A DNA stretch of 64,000 bases from Cypionkella sp. (lineage in GTDB: Bacteria; Pseudomonadota; Alphaproteobacteria; Rhodobacterales; Rhodobacteraceae). This document shows, in pieces, positions 36,182-45,744 of this stretch. The stretch covers positions 38,403 through 102,402 of the forward strand of contig NZ_JAUSBA010000050.1 in assembly GCF_030652235.1 (NCBI RefSeq), given 5' to 3'. Position 1 is the first letter of the stretch. The number at the start of each line of letters is the position of its first letter. A program made the position numbers and the translations under genes. The notes beneath the pieces are model-generated. The model was given only the letters and a program-made list of their open reading frames with translations, ran no database searches and was not told the origin of the DNA.

Positions 36182-36903
36182 GCGTTATCTGTTGGCGCGA
36201 TGATATGCCTGATCTCGGATTCGACGGAATCGAGGATGCTGTTGATCGCCACTTCGGCCGCATCAGGATCGCCTGCGACGATGGCATTGGCCAGATCGCG
36301 GTGCGGCGGGAAGCTCGCCAGACCAAAACCCGGTACTGAAAATGGCGATTCGGCGGAACGCTCCAGCGCGTCATCCATCCGGGCCAGCACTTGGCCGAAC
36401 ATCGGATTGCCCGTGGCGTCACAGATCGCGCTGTGAAACGCCATATCAGCAGCGCGGTAGGACTCGCCCGTATCGACAATCAGAGACAACACATCGCACA
36501 AGCGGCTGATCTGCTGGCGTTGCACAAGGGTCGCATTTTGCGCCGCCCGCCGCACCGTGCCGGACTCGATCACCCGCCGCATGTCCAAAAGCCGCAAGAT
36601 CGCCTCGTCCTCAAGCTGGATCATCGTCGGCAGTGGGCCCTGCGAGGTTTGCACTTTCGCGGTGAGATAAGTACCGTCACCGCGGCGGCGGCGGATGATC
36701 CCCAAACCTTCCCAGCGGTTCAAAGCCTCGCGGAGGGTCGAGCGCCCGACCCCCAATGCGGCGGCAATCGACACCTCAGGCGGCAGACGGTCACCGACTT
36801 GCATGCCTGCCCGTTCGATCATATCGGCCAAAGCGTCCAACACCGCCACCCCACGCGCGGCGGTCTCAATCGGCTCTAAGTAGCGAATGGCGGCACGCGA
36901 CAT
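36178..36903 (-). CDS. GntR-family regulator (FadR subfamily)
   Basis: A 241-residue regulator with an N-terminal winged helix (about residues 20-85: GDRLPPEVSIAAALGVGRST, then LREALNRWEGLGIIRRR) and an all-helical FCD effector domain (about 100-225), which holds metal-binding His/Asp positions such as DMAFHSAI. ATG 36903 follows GGAGAG. It sits between dadA and a decayed operon of a class V aminotransferase and a peptide transporter, and probably controlled one of them. Effector unknown. Confidence 0.9.
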   Translation of the reverse strand: MSRAAIRYLEPIETAARGVAVLDALADMIERAGMQVGDRLPPEVSIAAALGVGRSTLREALNRWEGLGIIRRRRGDGTYLTAKVQTSQGPLPTMIQLEDEAILRLLDMRRVIESGTVRRAAQNATLVQRQQISRLCDVLSLIVDTGESYRAADMAFHSAICDATGNPMFGQVLARMDDALERSAESPFSVPGFGLASFPPHRDLANAIVAGDPDAAEVAINSILDSVESEIRHIIAPTDNA

Positions 36904-36932
36904 GATCTCTCCGGTGCGCCGGGCGCGCATTC

Positions 36933-38122
36933 CTAAGTATTGCCAGATAACTGTGGCAACAATTCTGTCAAGGCTGTTACCAGATCATCCATCTGCGACT
37001 TAGTGTTATAGCCCTGCACTGAAACCCGCACGATGGTGTGATCTTGCCAATCAAAGCAGGGGATTTCGATGTGGTAGTCGTCGTAAAGCCGGGTTTTCAG
37101 CAAGCTTGGATCGCAGCGTGGAACGGGCATTGACACCATTTGCCGGGCGCAGAATTCCGGGGGGCTCAGCGCAGGCAGATGCGTGATCTGGCGCACCCGT
37201 GCAGCGGTGTCTTGCGCCAGTTGGCGGCAGCTTTCGGCGACCTTATCCCAATCGTGATCTTTGCGAAATTGCAGGGCGGCGGGCACGGTCAGCCAAGCCG
37301 AAGGGTCGCGGGTGCCCTGCATTTCCAGCCCGTCGATGAACGGCGAATTGCCGAACACCCCCTTGGTGCCGGGCAGTTTGGCGTCTTCCGTCCAGCCGTG
37401 GCTGATCACCAACGGGTTTAGCATCGCTTGCCGTTCGGGGCGCACATACAGAAAAGCCGAACCCTTCGGGGCCATGATCCATTTGTGGCAGTTGCCCGCG
37501 TAGAAATCGGCATCCAGCGCGTCGAGGTTCAGCGGTATGTGCCCCGGCGTATGCGCGCCGTCGATCACGGTATAGATGCCGCGCTTGCGGGCCTCGGCAA
37601 CCGCGTGTTCAATCGGAACACCAAGGCGGTGGCCGAGGTGATATGCGACAGAAACAGCACGCGGGTTTTATCGGTAAAGCCTGCGAGGATGGCCGCAGTG
37701 AACTGCGGCTCATCTGTGAGCGGCAGTGCGACTTCGACCACTTTGATCACCGCGCCCGTGTTACGGCAGACGTAGGACCATGTCTTTTCTAACGCGGCAT
37801 ATTCGTGATCTGTGGTCAGGATTTCATCACCGGGTTTCAGGTCAAGCGATTGCGCCACGATGTTCAACGCATAGGTGGCGTTGGTCAATCCGACGATGTT
37901 TTCCGCGGAGGTGCCCAACATCGCGGCCATCGCCGTACGGGCATCGCGCATCCAGCCGGAAAGCCCACGCGCCGGGTCCAGAAAGGCGGCGGGCTGGATT
38001 TCCAACTGCAACTGCCAGCGCTGATAGGCTTCAAACACCGGGCGCGGGCAGGCCCCGAAAGAGCCGTGGTTCAGGAAGATCACGTCGGGGCGCAACAGGA
38101 AGAAGACATCAAGGTTTTGCAA
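36933..38122 (-). pseudogene. Class V aminotransferase (isopenicillin N epimerase-like), frameshifted
   Basis: A PLP enzyme gene in two frames. The 5' part (38122 to about 37620) gives VIFLNHGSFGACPRPVFEAY and TTDHEYAALEKTW, the 3' part gives TVIDGAHTPGHIPLNLDALD then FYAGNCHKWIMAPKGSAFLY, with the PLP lysine in CHKW. Near 37614-37618 the sequence gives FRLNTRLPRP instead of the expected FPIEHAVAEARKRGIY; one missing C restores the frame. The start is a TTG at 38122. The gene is downstream of dppC-like remnants and shares their decay. A single lesion could also be a sequencing error. Confidence 0.85.
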
Positions 38123-38123
38123 T

Positions 38124-38988
38124 TCAGCGCCCTTTCATGGTCGGATCAAGTGCGTCGCGCAAACCATCACCAAAGAGGGTGGTCGCAAGTACGGTGATGG
38201 CAAGGGCTGCGGTGGGAAACACCGCCAAGCGCCCGTAAAAATATATGAGATTCATCCCCACATTGATCATCTGGCCCCAGCTTGGGATCGGCGGTGGCAC
38301 GCCGATGCCAAGGAAACTCAAGGAAGCCTCCAGCATCATCGCCAGCAGAATCGCCAGCACAAAACCGACGATGATCGGCGAGATCGCATTGCGGATCAGG
38401 TAGCGGACGATGATATAGCCGGGGGTGGCACATAAGGCGTGTGCGGAGCGCACGAACTCTTTCTGCGCGATAGCTTTGACTTGCGTGCGCACCAGCAAAC
38501 ACACCTGCACCCAGCCAAACAACGCCGCGATCAACACGATGGTGGCAAAACCGCCGTTGGTTAATGCCCCCAGCAGCATCGCGGCCAACAGGGGCGGCAC
38601 CACCGAGAACACCTCGATCAACCGCATGACGCACCAATCGGCGCGGCCACCATAATAGCCCGCGATGGCCCCAACGGGATGCCGATGATCAGCGAAAACG
38701 CGGCTGCCGTGAAGCCGATGGTCAGCGAAACCCTTGCGCCACAGACGATGCGGGTGAAGAAATCGCGCCCCAGATCATCAACGCCGAACCAGAATTCGGC
38801 CTGCGGGAAGGCATAGGCTTGGGTGAGGATTTTTTTTGATCGGCGTAGCCAGTTTTGCTGATCAGCGGCGCGAAAATCGCCATCAGGATGATCAGCAGCA
38901 GGAACACTCCAGCGACCAGTGCCGCTTTGTTATCGTCAAAACGCCGCCATGCGAAATAGAGCGGGCTGCGGGGTTTTGGCGCGCTCAT
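38124..38988 (-). pseudogene. Peptide ABC permease (DppC-like), two frameshifts
   Basis: Starts well with MSAPKPRSPLYFAWRRFDDN and the first helix, then loses frame in a run of eight A on the minus strand (about 38830-38837). The middle is read in another frame (AYAFPQAEFWFGVDDLGRDF) and a second slip in a G run near 38670 is needed to reach the 3' part, which has VQVCLLVRTQVKAIAQKEFV, the EAA-like loop region, and GDGLRDALDP at the end. Its ATG overlaps the stop of the upstream chimeric gene (ATGA), so the operon structure is still visible. Confidence 0.85.
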
Positions 38989-39707
38989 TTGCCGTCTCCG
39001 AACCGGATGCGGGGATGGAGCAGCGCATAAATAATGTCGAAAATCAGATAGGCGATGCAAAACATCATGGTGATCACCATGATCAGCGCCATGCCCAACT
39101 CGGCTTGCAACTGCTTGATCAGGTGCAAGATCTGCGCCTGAATGGTCACATCCAGCGCCGTTGTCGGCTCGTCGGCGAACAGGATTTTTGGGCGACAGGA
39201 CAGCGCCATCGCAATCATCGCACGCTGCAACATGCCCCCCGATAGCTGGTGCGGATAGCTGTTCAGAATGGCTTCGGGGTTCTTAATCTCCACCCACGCC
39301 AGAAGGGCGGTGGCCTCCGCCGATGCCACCAATTTCGACACATCCCGATGCGCGCGTATGGTTTCCACGATCTGATAGCCAATGGTGAACACCGGATCAA
39401 ACGCCGTCATCGGGTCTTGAAACATCATCGCGGCAATCCGGCCTCGCACTGCTGCCAGTTGCGCGCGCCCTGCCCGCAGCATATCGACGCCGCCGAGATC
39501 CAACCGATCTGCAACGATCCGCGAGGGTGGTTCACGGAGCAAACATAAAGCTGCCATGCAGGTGACAGACTTGCCCGAGCCAGATTCGCATACGATTCCA
39601 AGTCCTTACCTCGCTGCCACCCGCAAGGATACCCCACGCACCGTTTGCACGACGCCATCGTGTTGCGGAAAGCTAACGGTCAGATTTTCGATATCCAGCA
39701 GGGCCAT
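38985..39707 (-). pseudogene. Deletion chimera of peptide ABC ATPase (dppD-like) and permease (dppB-like)
   Basis: Begins as an oligopeptide ATPase (MALLDIENLTVSFPQHDGVV) but has an in-frame TAA about 30 codons in (VSLRVAAR, stop), and its P-loop reads CESGSGKS where GESGSGKS is normal. The ATPase continues in frame through [20 protein letters not shown] and [12 protein letters not shown], then after ELGMALIMVIT it jumps to FCIAYLIFDIIYALLHPRIR, the C-terminal end of a DppB-type permease. The rest of dppD, any dppF and most of dppB are missing, which points to one internal deletion. Confidence 0.82.
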
Positions 39708-39722
39708 ACGCGCTCCGATGAA

Positions 39723-39749
39723 AGCCCCCCGGAGTAAACCGGGGGGCAT
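39723..39749 (-). terminator. Hairpin between the binding-protein remnant and dppD remnant
   Basis: On the minus strand GCCCCCCGG-TTTACT-CCGGGGGGC followed by TTT. A hairpin at this position is common in peptide ABC operons, where it raises the level of binding protein over the membrane parts. Confidence 0.6.
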
Positions 39750-39755
39750 GGGGAG

Positions 39756-41260
39756 TTATTTCGACACATGCGTGCAGAAATACAGCCCCAACTGCCGCAA
39801 AGGCGCAAAGCCCAGCTTGTTCGGCTTGGTGCCGTCGCCTTTCATATCCGCCGACACCACCGCGTTGGTGATCGGATGCACCAGCGCACGAACGAGGCAT
39901 TGTCGATCAGCACTTGTTCAGCCTGTTCATAGAGCGTCTCGCCATCCTCCCATTTTGGGGCGCTGTCAGCCTTGGCGACCAGATCATCATAGGCTTGCAG
40001 ATGGTGGTCTTGACGGCCGCCATTGAAGAAGATGCCGAAGAAGTTCGACGGGTCGAGATCGTCGTATCATAGGGCGCGAGGAACAGGTTGCTCTTCTTCT
40101 CCATCATGCCCGCCATCCAGTGTTTGGTCGGCATAACCTTGATATTCATGGTAATTCCCAGAATATCTTTGGACTACGCTTGCAGATATTGCAGCATCGG
40201 CCCCGAGATCGCGCCATTATCGCCGCCCTGATCGCGATACCAAATCTCAACCTCTGGAAAGCCTTGGCCATTGGGATAACCCGCGTCTACCATGCATTTC
40301 TTGGCTTTTTCAGGATCAAAGACGGCTTGCGCGGTGATCGCGGCCTGAAACGCGCGGCGGAAGTTGATATTGTCGAAGGGCGGCAGATCAAGCCCGAACG
40401 AGATATAGGTGGTAGCGAACACCGCATTCTTAGCGACCTGGCTCGGAAAGCATTGCTCCACAAAGGGAATTTGGCCCGCGTTCAGGTAGGAAAGATCCGC
40501 CTCGCCTGCCATGAAGGCGGGCAAACCGACCTCTGGCGCGTCCAAGGACGGGTCAATCTCCAACCGATCCACCTGGGGCTGCCATGGCCCGGTGTAGGTC
40601 GGGTTCTTCACCAGAACCATCTTGTTGTTGGATTTCTCCCACCATTCGACAATGAACGGGCCCGAGGACACGAGGGTTTCGACATTGACGGCACAATCGT
40701 CGCCCAGCTTGTCCCAGACGTGTTTCGGCACCGGGTACCACAGCGAAACCACGCTGGGCAGATAGGGATTCGGCGCTGCAGTTTTGACTTCAATCGTCAG
40801 ATCATCCCCCGCTTTGATGCCCAAAGCAGAGACATCTTTTTCGCCCTTGGTCACCGCATCCCAATTCCCAATGCCGCCCGCATAGCCCCAATACCAAGCG
40901 AAATCATAGCCGGTGGTGGCGGCGCGTTGCAGCGCGAAAATGTAATCGAAGGCGCGCAACGGCTCGCCATCTGCCCACACCAAACCGCTACGCAGCTTGA
41001 AGGTCCAGGTCAGGCCATCGTTCGATTGTGTCCACGACTCGGCTGCCATCGGGTTCAGCACATAGTCGTTGTCGAAACTGGTCAGCAGTAGTTGGATGAT
41101 CTCAGGGTTGCCCGCGCAAGCGTAGACGGTCTTCATTTAATTCATATGTGCGCCAGAGCTGCTATCCCCCGAACTATATAGTGGTTTGCGCTGCGATCGG
41201 CGGCGTCGCAAGCAGCGTGGCTGTCACCAGCGCCCCAGCGAGTTACAGGAACTGTCGCAT
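39756..41260 (-). pseudogene. Peptide-type ABC substrate-binding protein, decayed
   Basis: An AGGAGG site leads ATG 41260 and a signal peptide MRQFL-stop-LAGALVTATLLATPPIAAQ, broken by TAA at codon 6, then by TAG. The main open part (about 41136-40177) is a clear family 5 binding protein (ESWTQSNDGLTWTFKLRSGL, INFRRAFQAAI). TAG at 40174-40176 ends it; the same frame goes on (MNIKVMPTKHWMAG), and further slips lie near 40066 and 39893. The real end is LRQLGLYFCTHVSK and TAA at 39756. At least three stops and two frameshifts make this a true pseudogene. Confidence 0.88.
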
Positions 41261-41495
41261 CTATTCCTCCTTGTTGACGCCCAGTTTAGGGCTTTTCATT
41301 GGCAGAATGCCCGGGTCTGCCCGGTGCATTTTGACTCCTGGCGTCAGAGCGACGCTGGGTCAATTTAAAATGTCTGACAAATTCCGAACCGCCGCGCAAG
41401 ATGCCAGTCAACGCGGGCCACAGATTCGTCTCAAACGGTTGACCCTGCCCTGCCTGCGGCTATGGTCCGTCGCAAACAGGTAAAGGATGGCTGCT

Positions 41496-42731
41496 ATGAC
41501 CCCCGCGATTGATCCGGTGAAACTTGCGAAACTGGCGGAGGTGGCGGTGCATGTCGGCGTGGCGCTGCAACCGGGGCAGGATCTGATTCTGACCGCCCCG
41601 ATGACCGCGCTGCCCCTTGTCCGACTGATCGTGGCTGCGGCCTACCGCGCGGGCGCGGGTGTGGTGACGCCGCTTTTTGCCGATGAGGCGATTGCTTTGG
41701 CACGCTACCAGCATGGCGTTGAGGCCAGTTTTGATGCAGCGCCGAACTGGCTGTACAATGGCATGGCCGAGGCTTTTGCCAACGGTGCCGCCCGGATGGC
41801 GATTGTTGGCGACAATCCAATGCTACTGGCCAATGAAGACGCCGCCCGCGTCGCCCGCGCGGGCAAGGCGAATTCTTTGGCCTATCAACCGGCTTTGGCG
41901 AAGATCGCAGGCTTTGATATCAACTGGTCGATTTGTTCTTACCCCGGCGAAGCTTGGGCGCGGCAAATCTTCCCCGAGCTGAGCGCCGATGCTGCGGTGC
42001 ATCGGCTGGCAGAGGCGATTTTCGCAGCCTCGCGCGTCGATCAGCTCGATCCGGTGGCGGCATGGCGCAACCATAACGCCACCCTACGCACGCGGACCAA
42101 ATGGCTGAACGGCAAGCGCTTTGCGGCGCTGCGCTTTACCGGGCCGGGCACCGATCTGACGGTCGGTCTGGCCGAAGGCCATGAATGGCAAGGCGGGGCA
42201 TCCACTGCGAAAAACGGCGTGACCTGCAACCCCAATATCCCGACCGAGGAAGTGTTCACCACACCGCACGCCCTGCGGGTTGAGGGATTCGTCAGCGCAA
42301 CCAAGCCCTTGGCGCATCAGGGCACCTTGATTGAGAATATCCAAGTGCGCTTTGACGCGGGGCGGATTGTGGAAGCCAAAGCCACCAAAGGCGAGGCGGT
42401 TTTGCAAAAGCTGATTGATTCCGACGAGGGCGCGCGGCGGTTGGGCGAGGTGGCACTGGTGCCGCATGGCTCGCCGATCTCGCAATCGGGGCTGTTGTTT
42501 TACAACACGCTCTTTGATGAAAACGCCGCCTGCCACATCGCTTTGGGCCAGTGCTATGCCAAGTGTTTCATGGAGGGTGCAACGCTGTCGCCAGAGCAGA
42601 TTGCTGCCCAAGGCGGCAATGCCAGCATGATCCATGTCGATTGGATGATCGGCTCGGGTCTGGTGGATATCGACGGTATCGGCGCGGATGGCACGGTGGA
42701 GGCGGTGTTTCGGCAAGGGGAATGGGCCTGA
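41496..42731 (+). CDS. M29-family aminopeptidase
   Basis: A 411-residue metallo-aminopeptidase of the M29 (AmpS/aminopeptidase T) family, cytoplasmic, removing N-terminal residues from peptides. The family metal-site region is kept: NIPTEEVFTTPHALRVEGFV (Glu pair and His) and later GEVALVPHGSPISQSGLLFY, HIALGQCYAKC and MIHVDWMIGSG. AAAGGA is eight bases ahead of ATG 41496, which is preferred to the ATG at 41487. It is divergent from the decayed peptide transporter, and may be what remains of a peptide-use locus. Confidence 0.9.
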   Translation: MTPAIDPVKLAKLAEVAVHVGVALQPGQDLILTAPMTALPLVRLIVAAAYRAGAGVVTPLFADEAIALARYQHGVEASFDAAPNWLYNGMAEAFANGAARMAIVGDNPMLLANEDAARVARAGKANSLAYQPALAKIAGFDINWSICSYPGEAWARQIFPELSADAAVHRLAEAIFAASRVDQLDPVAAWRNHNATLRTRTKWLNGKRFAALRFTGPGTDLTVGLAEGHEWQGGASTAKNGVTCNPNIPTEEVFTTPHALRVEGFVSATKPLAHQGTLIENIQVRFDAGRIVEAKATKGEAVLQKLIDSDEGARRLGEVALVPHGSPISQSGLLFYNTLFDENAACHIALGQCYAKCFMEGATLSPEQIAAQGGNASMIHVDWMIGSGLVDIDGIGADGTVEAVFRQGEWA

Positions 42732-42749
42732 AAGCTACCGCCTGAGGCT

Positions 42750-42780
42750 AAGGCAGGGGGTTTCACACCCCCAGCCCCCC
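42750..42780. terminator. GC-rich hairpin after the aminopeptidase gene
   Basis: GGCAGGGGGTTTCACACCCCC can pair as GGGGGT with ACCCCC around a short loop and is followed by a further C run and the tail repeat. No strong T run. Confidence 0.5.
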
Positions 42781-42826
42781 GTGGAGTATTTATGCCAACG
42801 TGAAAGCAAATTTTAATCAAATTCTA
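42781..42826 (+). repeat. Dispersed AT-rich tail repeat, copy 4
   Basis: GTGGAGTATTTATGCCAACG then TGAAAGCAAATTTTAATCAAATTCTATG. It lies between the convergent aminopeptidase and cytochrome genes, as the other copies lie after gene ends. Confidence 0.6.
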
Positions 42827-42851
42827 TGAACTTAGGCAAAGGCAATCGCCA

Positions 42852-43253
42852 CTATTTCACCTGAAGCGTCTTAAGGTATTCCGCCAGCTCCACCAGCCGG
42901 ATCGGGGTGGGCGTGGCAATGCCATCGCCGCCGTCATAGGGCACAGAGTGGCCCTCCAGCAAAGGCGCAAAATCCGGCATCACCCCTTGGCCCTTCTTGC
43001 CCGCATAGCCCCAGATCTGCGCCATCACCTTGGTTGTCGGAAACACGCCCTTGTTGCGGGCAGCCAAAGTGCTGAGATCAGCGGGCTTTTTGCCGAGCCC
43101 CGCCACCGTCTCGCCATCGCCCTTACCCGCAGGCCCATGACAGGCGGCGCAATAATCGTTGTAATCCTGCGCTCCGGTGGTTTTCTCGGGCGGCGTGCCG
43201 GTTTCCACACAGGCAGACAGCACCAAAGCGGCGCCAAGCAGCAAGTTTCGCAT
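42852..43253 (-). CDS. c-type cytochrome lipoprotein
   Basis: A 133-residue monohaem cytochrome c. The leader ends in a lipobox (LVLSAC, Cys15), so it should be anchored to the outer face of the inner membrane or to the outer membrane. The haem site is YCAACHG (35-39), and a distal Met ligand is likely in GQGVMPDFAP. AGGAGA precedes ATG 43253. It stands before (upstream in transcription direction: lolD is 60 nt away) the lol genes on the same strand. Electron partner unknown. Confidence 0.88.
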   Translation of the reverse strand: MRNLLLGAALVLSACVETGTPPEKTTGAQDYNDYCAACHGPAGKGDGETVAGLGKKPADLSTLAARNKGVFPTTKVMAQIWGYAGKKGQGVMPDFAPLLEGHSVPYDGGDGIATPTPIRLVELAEYLKTLQVK

Positions 43254-43315
43254 GATGTTCTCCTGTTCGCAGGCGCTATCCTGCACCGAAAGGCAGCGCC
43301 AGACCTTGATCTGTA

Positions 43316-43999
43316 TCAGGAGGTGACAACGCGGCCTTTGTCCAGCCGCACCACGCGGTCCATCCGGGCGGCCAGTTCCAAATTATGAGTGGCGATCAGG
43401 GCAGCAAGCCCGGTTTCGCGCACCAAAGCCATCAGCGCGCCAAACACCTGATCCGAGGTGCCGGGGTCAAGGTTGCCGGTGGGCTCATCCGCCAGCAGCA
43501 GTTTTGGCTTATTGGCAAGCGCGCGGCAGAACGCGACGCGCTGTTGCTCGCCCCCCGACAAAGCGGCGGGGCGATGGCTGGCGCGCGGCAGAACGCCAAC
43601 ATGGGCGAGCAGATCCCGCGCGCGGGCCTCGGCTTCGGCCATTGCAACACCATTGGCAAGCTGCGGGATCACCACGTTTTCAAGCGCGGTGAACTCGGGC
43701 AAAAGATGGTGAAACTGGTAGATGAAGCCGACATCATTGCGCCGCGCCTCGGTGCGGGCCTTATCCGCCAGCCCGACCATATTGCGCCCACCCAAAGCCA
43801 CCGAGCCTTCGTCCGGCGTATCCAGCAGCCCCGCGATATGCAGCAGCGTCGATTTGCCCGCCCCCGACGGGGCAACCAAAGCCACCACCTCGCCACGTTT
43901 TACTTCCAAAGTCGCGCCATGCAGCACCATGACTTCCGACGGCAAACCGCGATTGTAGCATTTCTCAATGCCCGCCAGTTCCAGCGCAAACTCACTCAT
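43316..43999 (-). CDS. lolD: Lipoprotein-releasing system ATPase LolD
   Basis: ATPase of the LolCDE complex, which extracts outer-membrane lipoproteins from the inner membrane. The 227 residues hold Walker [10 protein letters not shown] (about 43-51), the LolD-type Q-loop [18 protein letters not shown], signature [19 protein letters not shown] and Walker [13 protein letters not shown]. It overlaps the stop of the permease gene by eight bases. The nearby candidate surface lipoproteins would depend on this machine. Confidence 0.95.
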   Translation of the reverse strand: MSEFALELAGIEKCYNRGLPSEVMVLHGATLEVKRGEVVALVAPSGAGKSTLLHIAGLLDTPDEGSVALGGRNMVGLADKARTEARRNDVGFIYQFHHLLPEFTALENVVIPQLANGVAMAEAEARARDLLAHVGVLPRASHRPAALSGGEQQRVAFCRALANKPKLLLADEPTGNLDPGTSDQVFGALMALVRETGLAALIATHNLELAARMDRVVRLDKGRVVTS

Positions 44000-45275
44000 A
44001 GCGCAGCGCCTCCACCGGGTTCATCCGGGCGGCACGGCGCGCCGGAAAGATCGTGACGATGAACGACAGCCCCAACGACAAAGCCATCGCCGAGGCGACA
44101 TCGCCCAGTTTCAATTCAGCAGGCAGCGCATAGATCCCCCGGATCGACGGATCCCAAACATCGCCGCCCGTCACCAGATTGATCAGCGCCACCACATCAT
44201 CAATATAGGTTGCAAACAGACAGCCGATCACCACCCCCATCAGCGTGCCGACCACCCCGGTAAACGCGCCGCAGATGAAGAATATCCGCAGGATCGAGCC
44301 CTCGGTCAGCCCCATCGTACGCAGAATCCCAATGTCGCGGCCCTTATTTTTCACCAGCATGATCAGGCCGGAAATGATGTTCAGCGTCGAGATCAGCACT
44401 AGGATCGACATGATCAGGAACATCACATTGTCTTCAATTTTCAAAGCGTTGAGATAACTTCCGGCGCTGTCCATCCAGGTCCATAGCATCGCATCCTGCC
44501 CCCCAGCCGCCATCACCGCATCACGGTAGCTGTCGATCGCTTCGGGGTCTTGCACCATCACCTCAAACTCATCGGCGAGATTGTCACGGTTAAAAAACGA
44601 CTGCGCCTCGGCGAACGGCATATACATCCGGCTTTGGTCAATCAGATAATTGCCCGAGGTGAAGATATAAACCACCGGATAAGCGTTCACCCGTGGGCTG
44701 GAGCCGAACGGCGATTTCACCCCCGAAGGCGAGATCACCCGCAGCTTGTCGCCCACCGTCACGCCCAAAGTCCGCGCCAAACCAGAGCCAATCGCGATGC
44801 CTTGGTCGTAATCGTCCAGATTGCCGTAAGCATCGGCGCCATCGCCAATACGCGGAATCTGGCGCAGATCGGCCAGCCGCAGCCCGAACACCTCGGCGCC
44901 GCTAGAACCCTCGCCAGCCGTCAGCATCACCTGACCTTTTATCTGCGGAGCCGCCTCGGTCACACCGGGCACCGCCACCAGTTTTGCTGCAATCGCGTCG
45001 TAATCGGCAAAGCCCTTTACTATCTGGCCCTCGGCATCCATATGCCCCGCCGAATACACCGTCACATGCGCGTTCGACCCCAAAAAGGTCGATACCAATT
45101 CGGTGCGAAAGCCCGAGCGCACCGCCAGCGTCACGATCAGCGCGAACACTGCCAAAGTGATGCCGATCAGGCTGATCCAGGTCATCACTGACACGCCACC
45201 CTCAGCGCGTTTGGCGCGCAAATAGCGCCAGGCAATCATGAATTCAAAGCGCGAGAACGGGGAGGTCGAGGCCAA
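43992..45275 (-). CDS. lolC: Lipoprotein-releasing system permease LolC/E
   Basis: Inner-membrane permease of about 427 residues of the LolC/LolE family: a first helix (about residues 26-50, [20 protein letters not shown]), a long periplasmic domain with the MacB-type fold, and three C-terminal helices (about 280-415: [33 protein letters not shown]). A single LolC/E gene (LolF-like) beside lolD is normal in alphaproteobacteria. The start is uncertain: no ATG precedes the first conserved block ([20 protein letters not shown]), so a TTG at 45275, or one further upstream at 45329, is used. Confidence 0.92.
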   Translation of the reverse strand: MASTSPFSRFEFMIAWRYLRAKRAEGGVSVMTWISLIGITLAVFALIVTLAVRSGFRTELVSTFLGSNAHVTVYSAGHMDAEGQIVKGFADYDAIAAKLVAVPGVTEAAPQIKGQVMLTAGEGSSGAEVFGLRLADLRQIPRIGDGADAYGNLDDYDQGIAIGSGLARTLGVTVGDKLRVISPSGVKSPFGSSPRVNAYPVVYIFTSGNYLIDQSRMYMPFAEAQSFFNRDNLADEFEVMVQDPEAIDSYRDAVMAAGGQDAMLWTWMDSAGSYLNALKIEDNVMFLIMSILVLISTLNIISGLIMLVKNKGRDIGILRTMGLTEGSILRIFFICGAFTGVVGTLMGVVIGCLFATYIDDVVALINLVTGGDVWDPSIRGIYALPAELKLGDVASAMALSLGLSFIVTIFPARRAARMNPVEALRYE

Positions 45276-45373
45276 GATGCTGCTCTTTCTTTTTTGCGTC
45301 AAAGTGCAACGTCTCGAAGGCAGGGTCAAGGAACGCTTGTGTGACGGCGGGCAGCAGCGATGACAGGCAAGAG

Positions 45374-45709
45374 TCAGAGATCTGTTTCTGCCCCCGGCAG
45401 GGACTCCAGCTTCAACTCGGCCGGGGTTTTCCGCCGCAGAATAATATCGCCATTCGGCAACTTTTCCGGTGCATGATAGTTCTTCAGATCATCCATCATG
45501 CCCAGGATTTCCATCAGCTTCGGCTGCGCCTCTTTCAGCGCCTGCGCCATTTCTTGCAGGCTTGGCTCCACCTGACCCATCATGTGGTTGAACAGCAGCT
45601 CTGCGCCCTGCTGCATCAGGCTTAACCCCCTATCCGCATCAGACGGCGGCGGGGTCTGCGCATAGGCGGGCGCGGGCAACAGCATCACGGCAAGGAGAAG
45701 ATGTTTCAT
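45374..45709 (-). CDS. Small periplasmic protein, function unknown
   Basis: A 111-residue protein with a signal peptide (MKHLLLAVMLLPAPAYA, cleavage after residue 17). The mature part is helical and acidic, with repeated Met/Gln/Glu-rich helices (LSLMQQGAELLFNHMMGQVE, LKEAQPKLMEILGMMDDL) and a short strand region at the end. It resembles small AAA+-family-like periplasmic proteins annotated only as hypothetical in Rhodobacterales. An upstream GTG at 45736 is possible but would spoil the signal peptide. It sits alone between lolC and the nuclease gene. Confidence 0.75.
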   Translation of the reverse strand: MKHLLLAVMLLPAPAYAQTPPPSDADRGLSLMQQGAELLFNHMMGQVEPSLQEMAQALKEAQPKLMEILGMMDDLKNYHAPEKLPNGDIILRRKTPAELKLESLPGAETDL

Positions 45710-45744
45710 CTCCCGATTATGCCCGGCTTGGATCACAATTCAAA

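Noticed and set aside
37565..37625. Programmed frameshift in the aminotransferase gene
   Set aside because: No slippery heptamer with a downstream structure was seen, the enzyme family is not known to use one, and neighbouring genes are also broken.
39757..39900. Minus-strand frame crossing the 3' end of the binding-protein remnant as a separate small gene
   Set aside because: It is an out-of-frame reading of the decayed binding protein; the natural end LRQLGLYFCTHVSK lies in the neighbouring frame.
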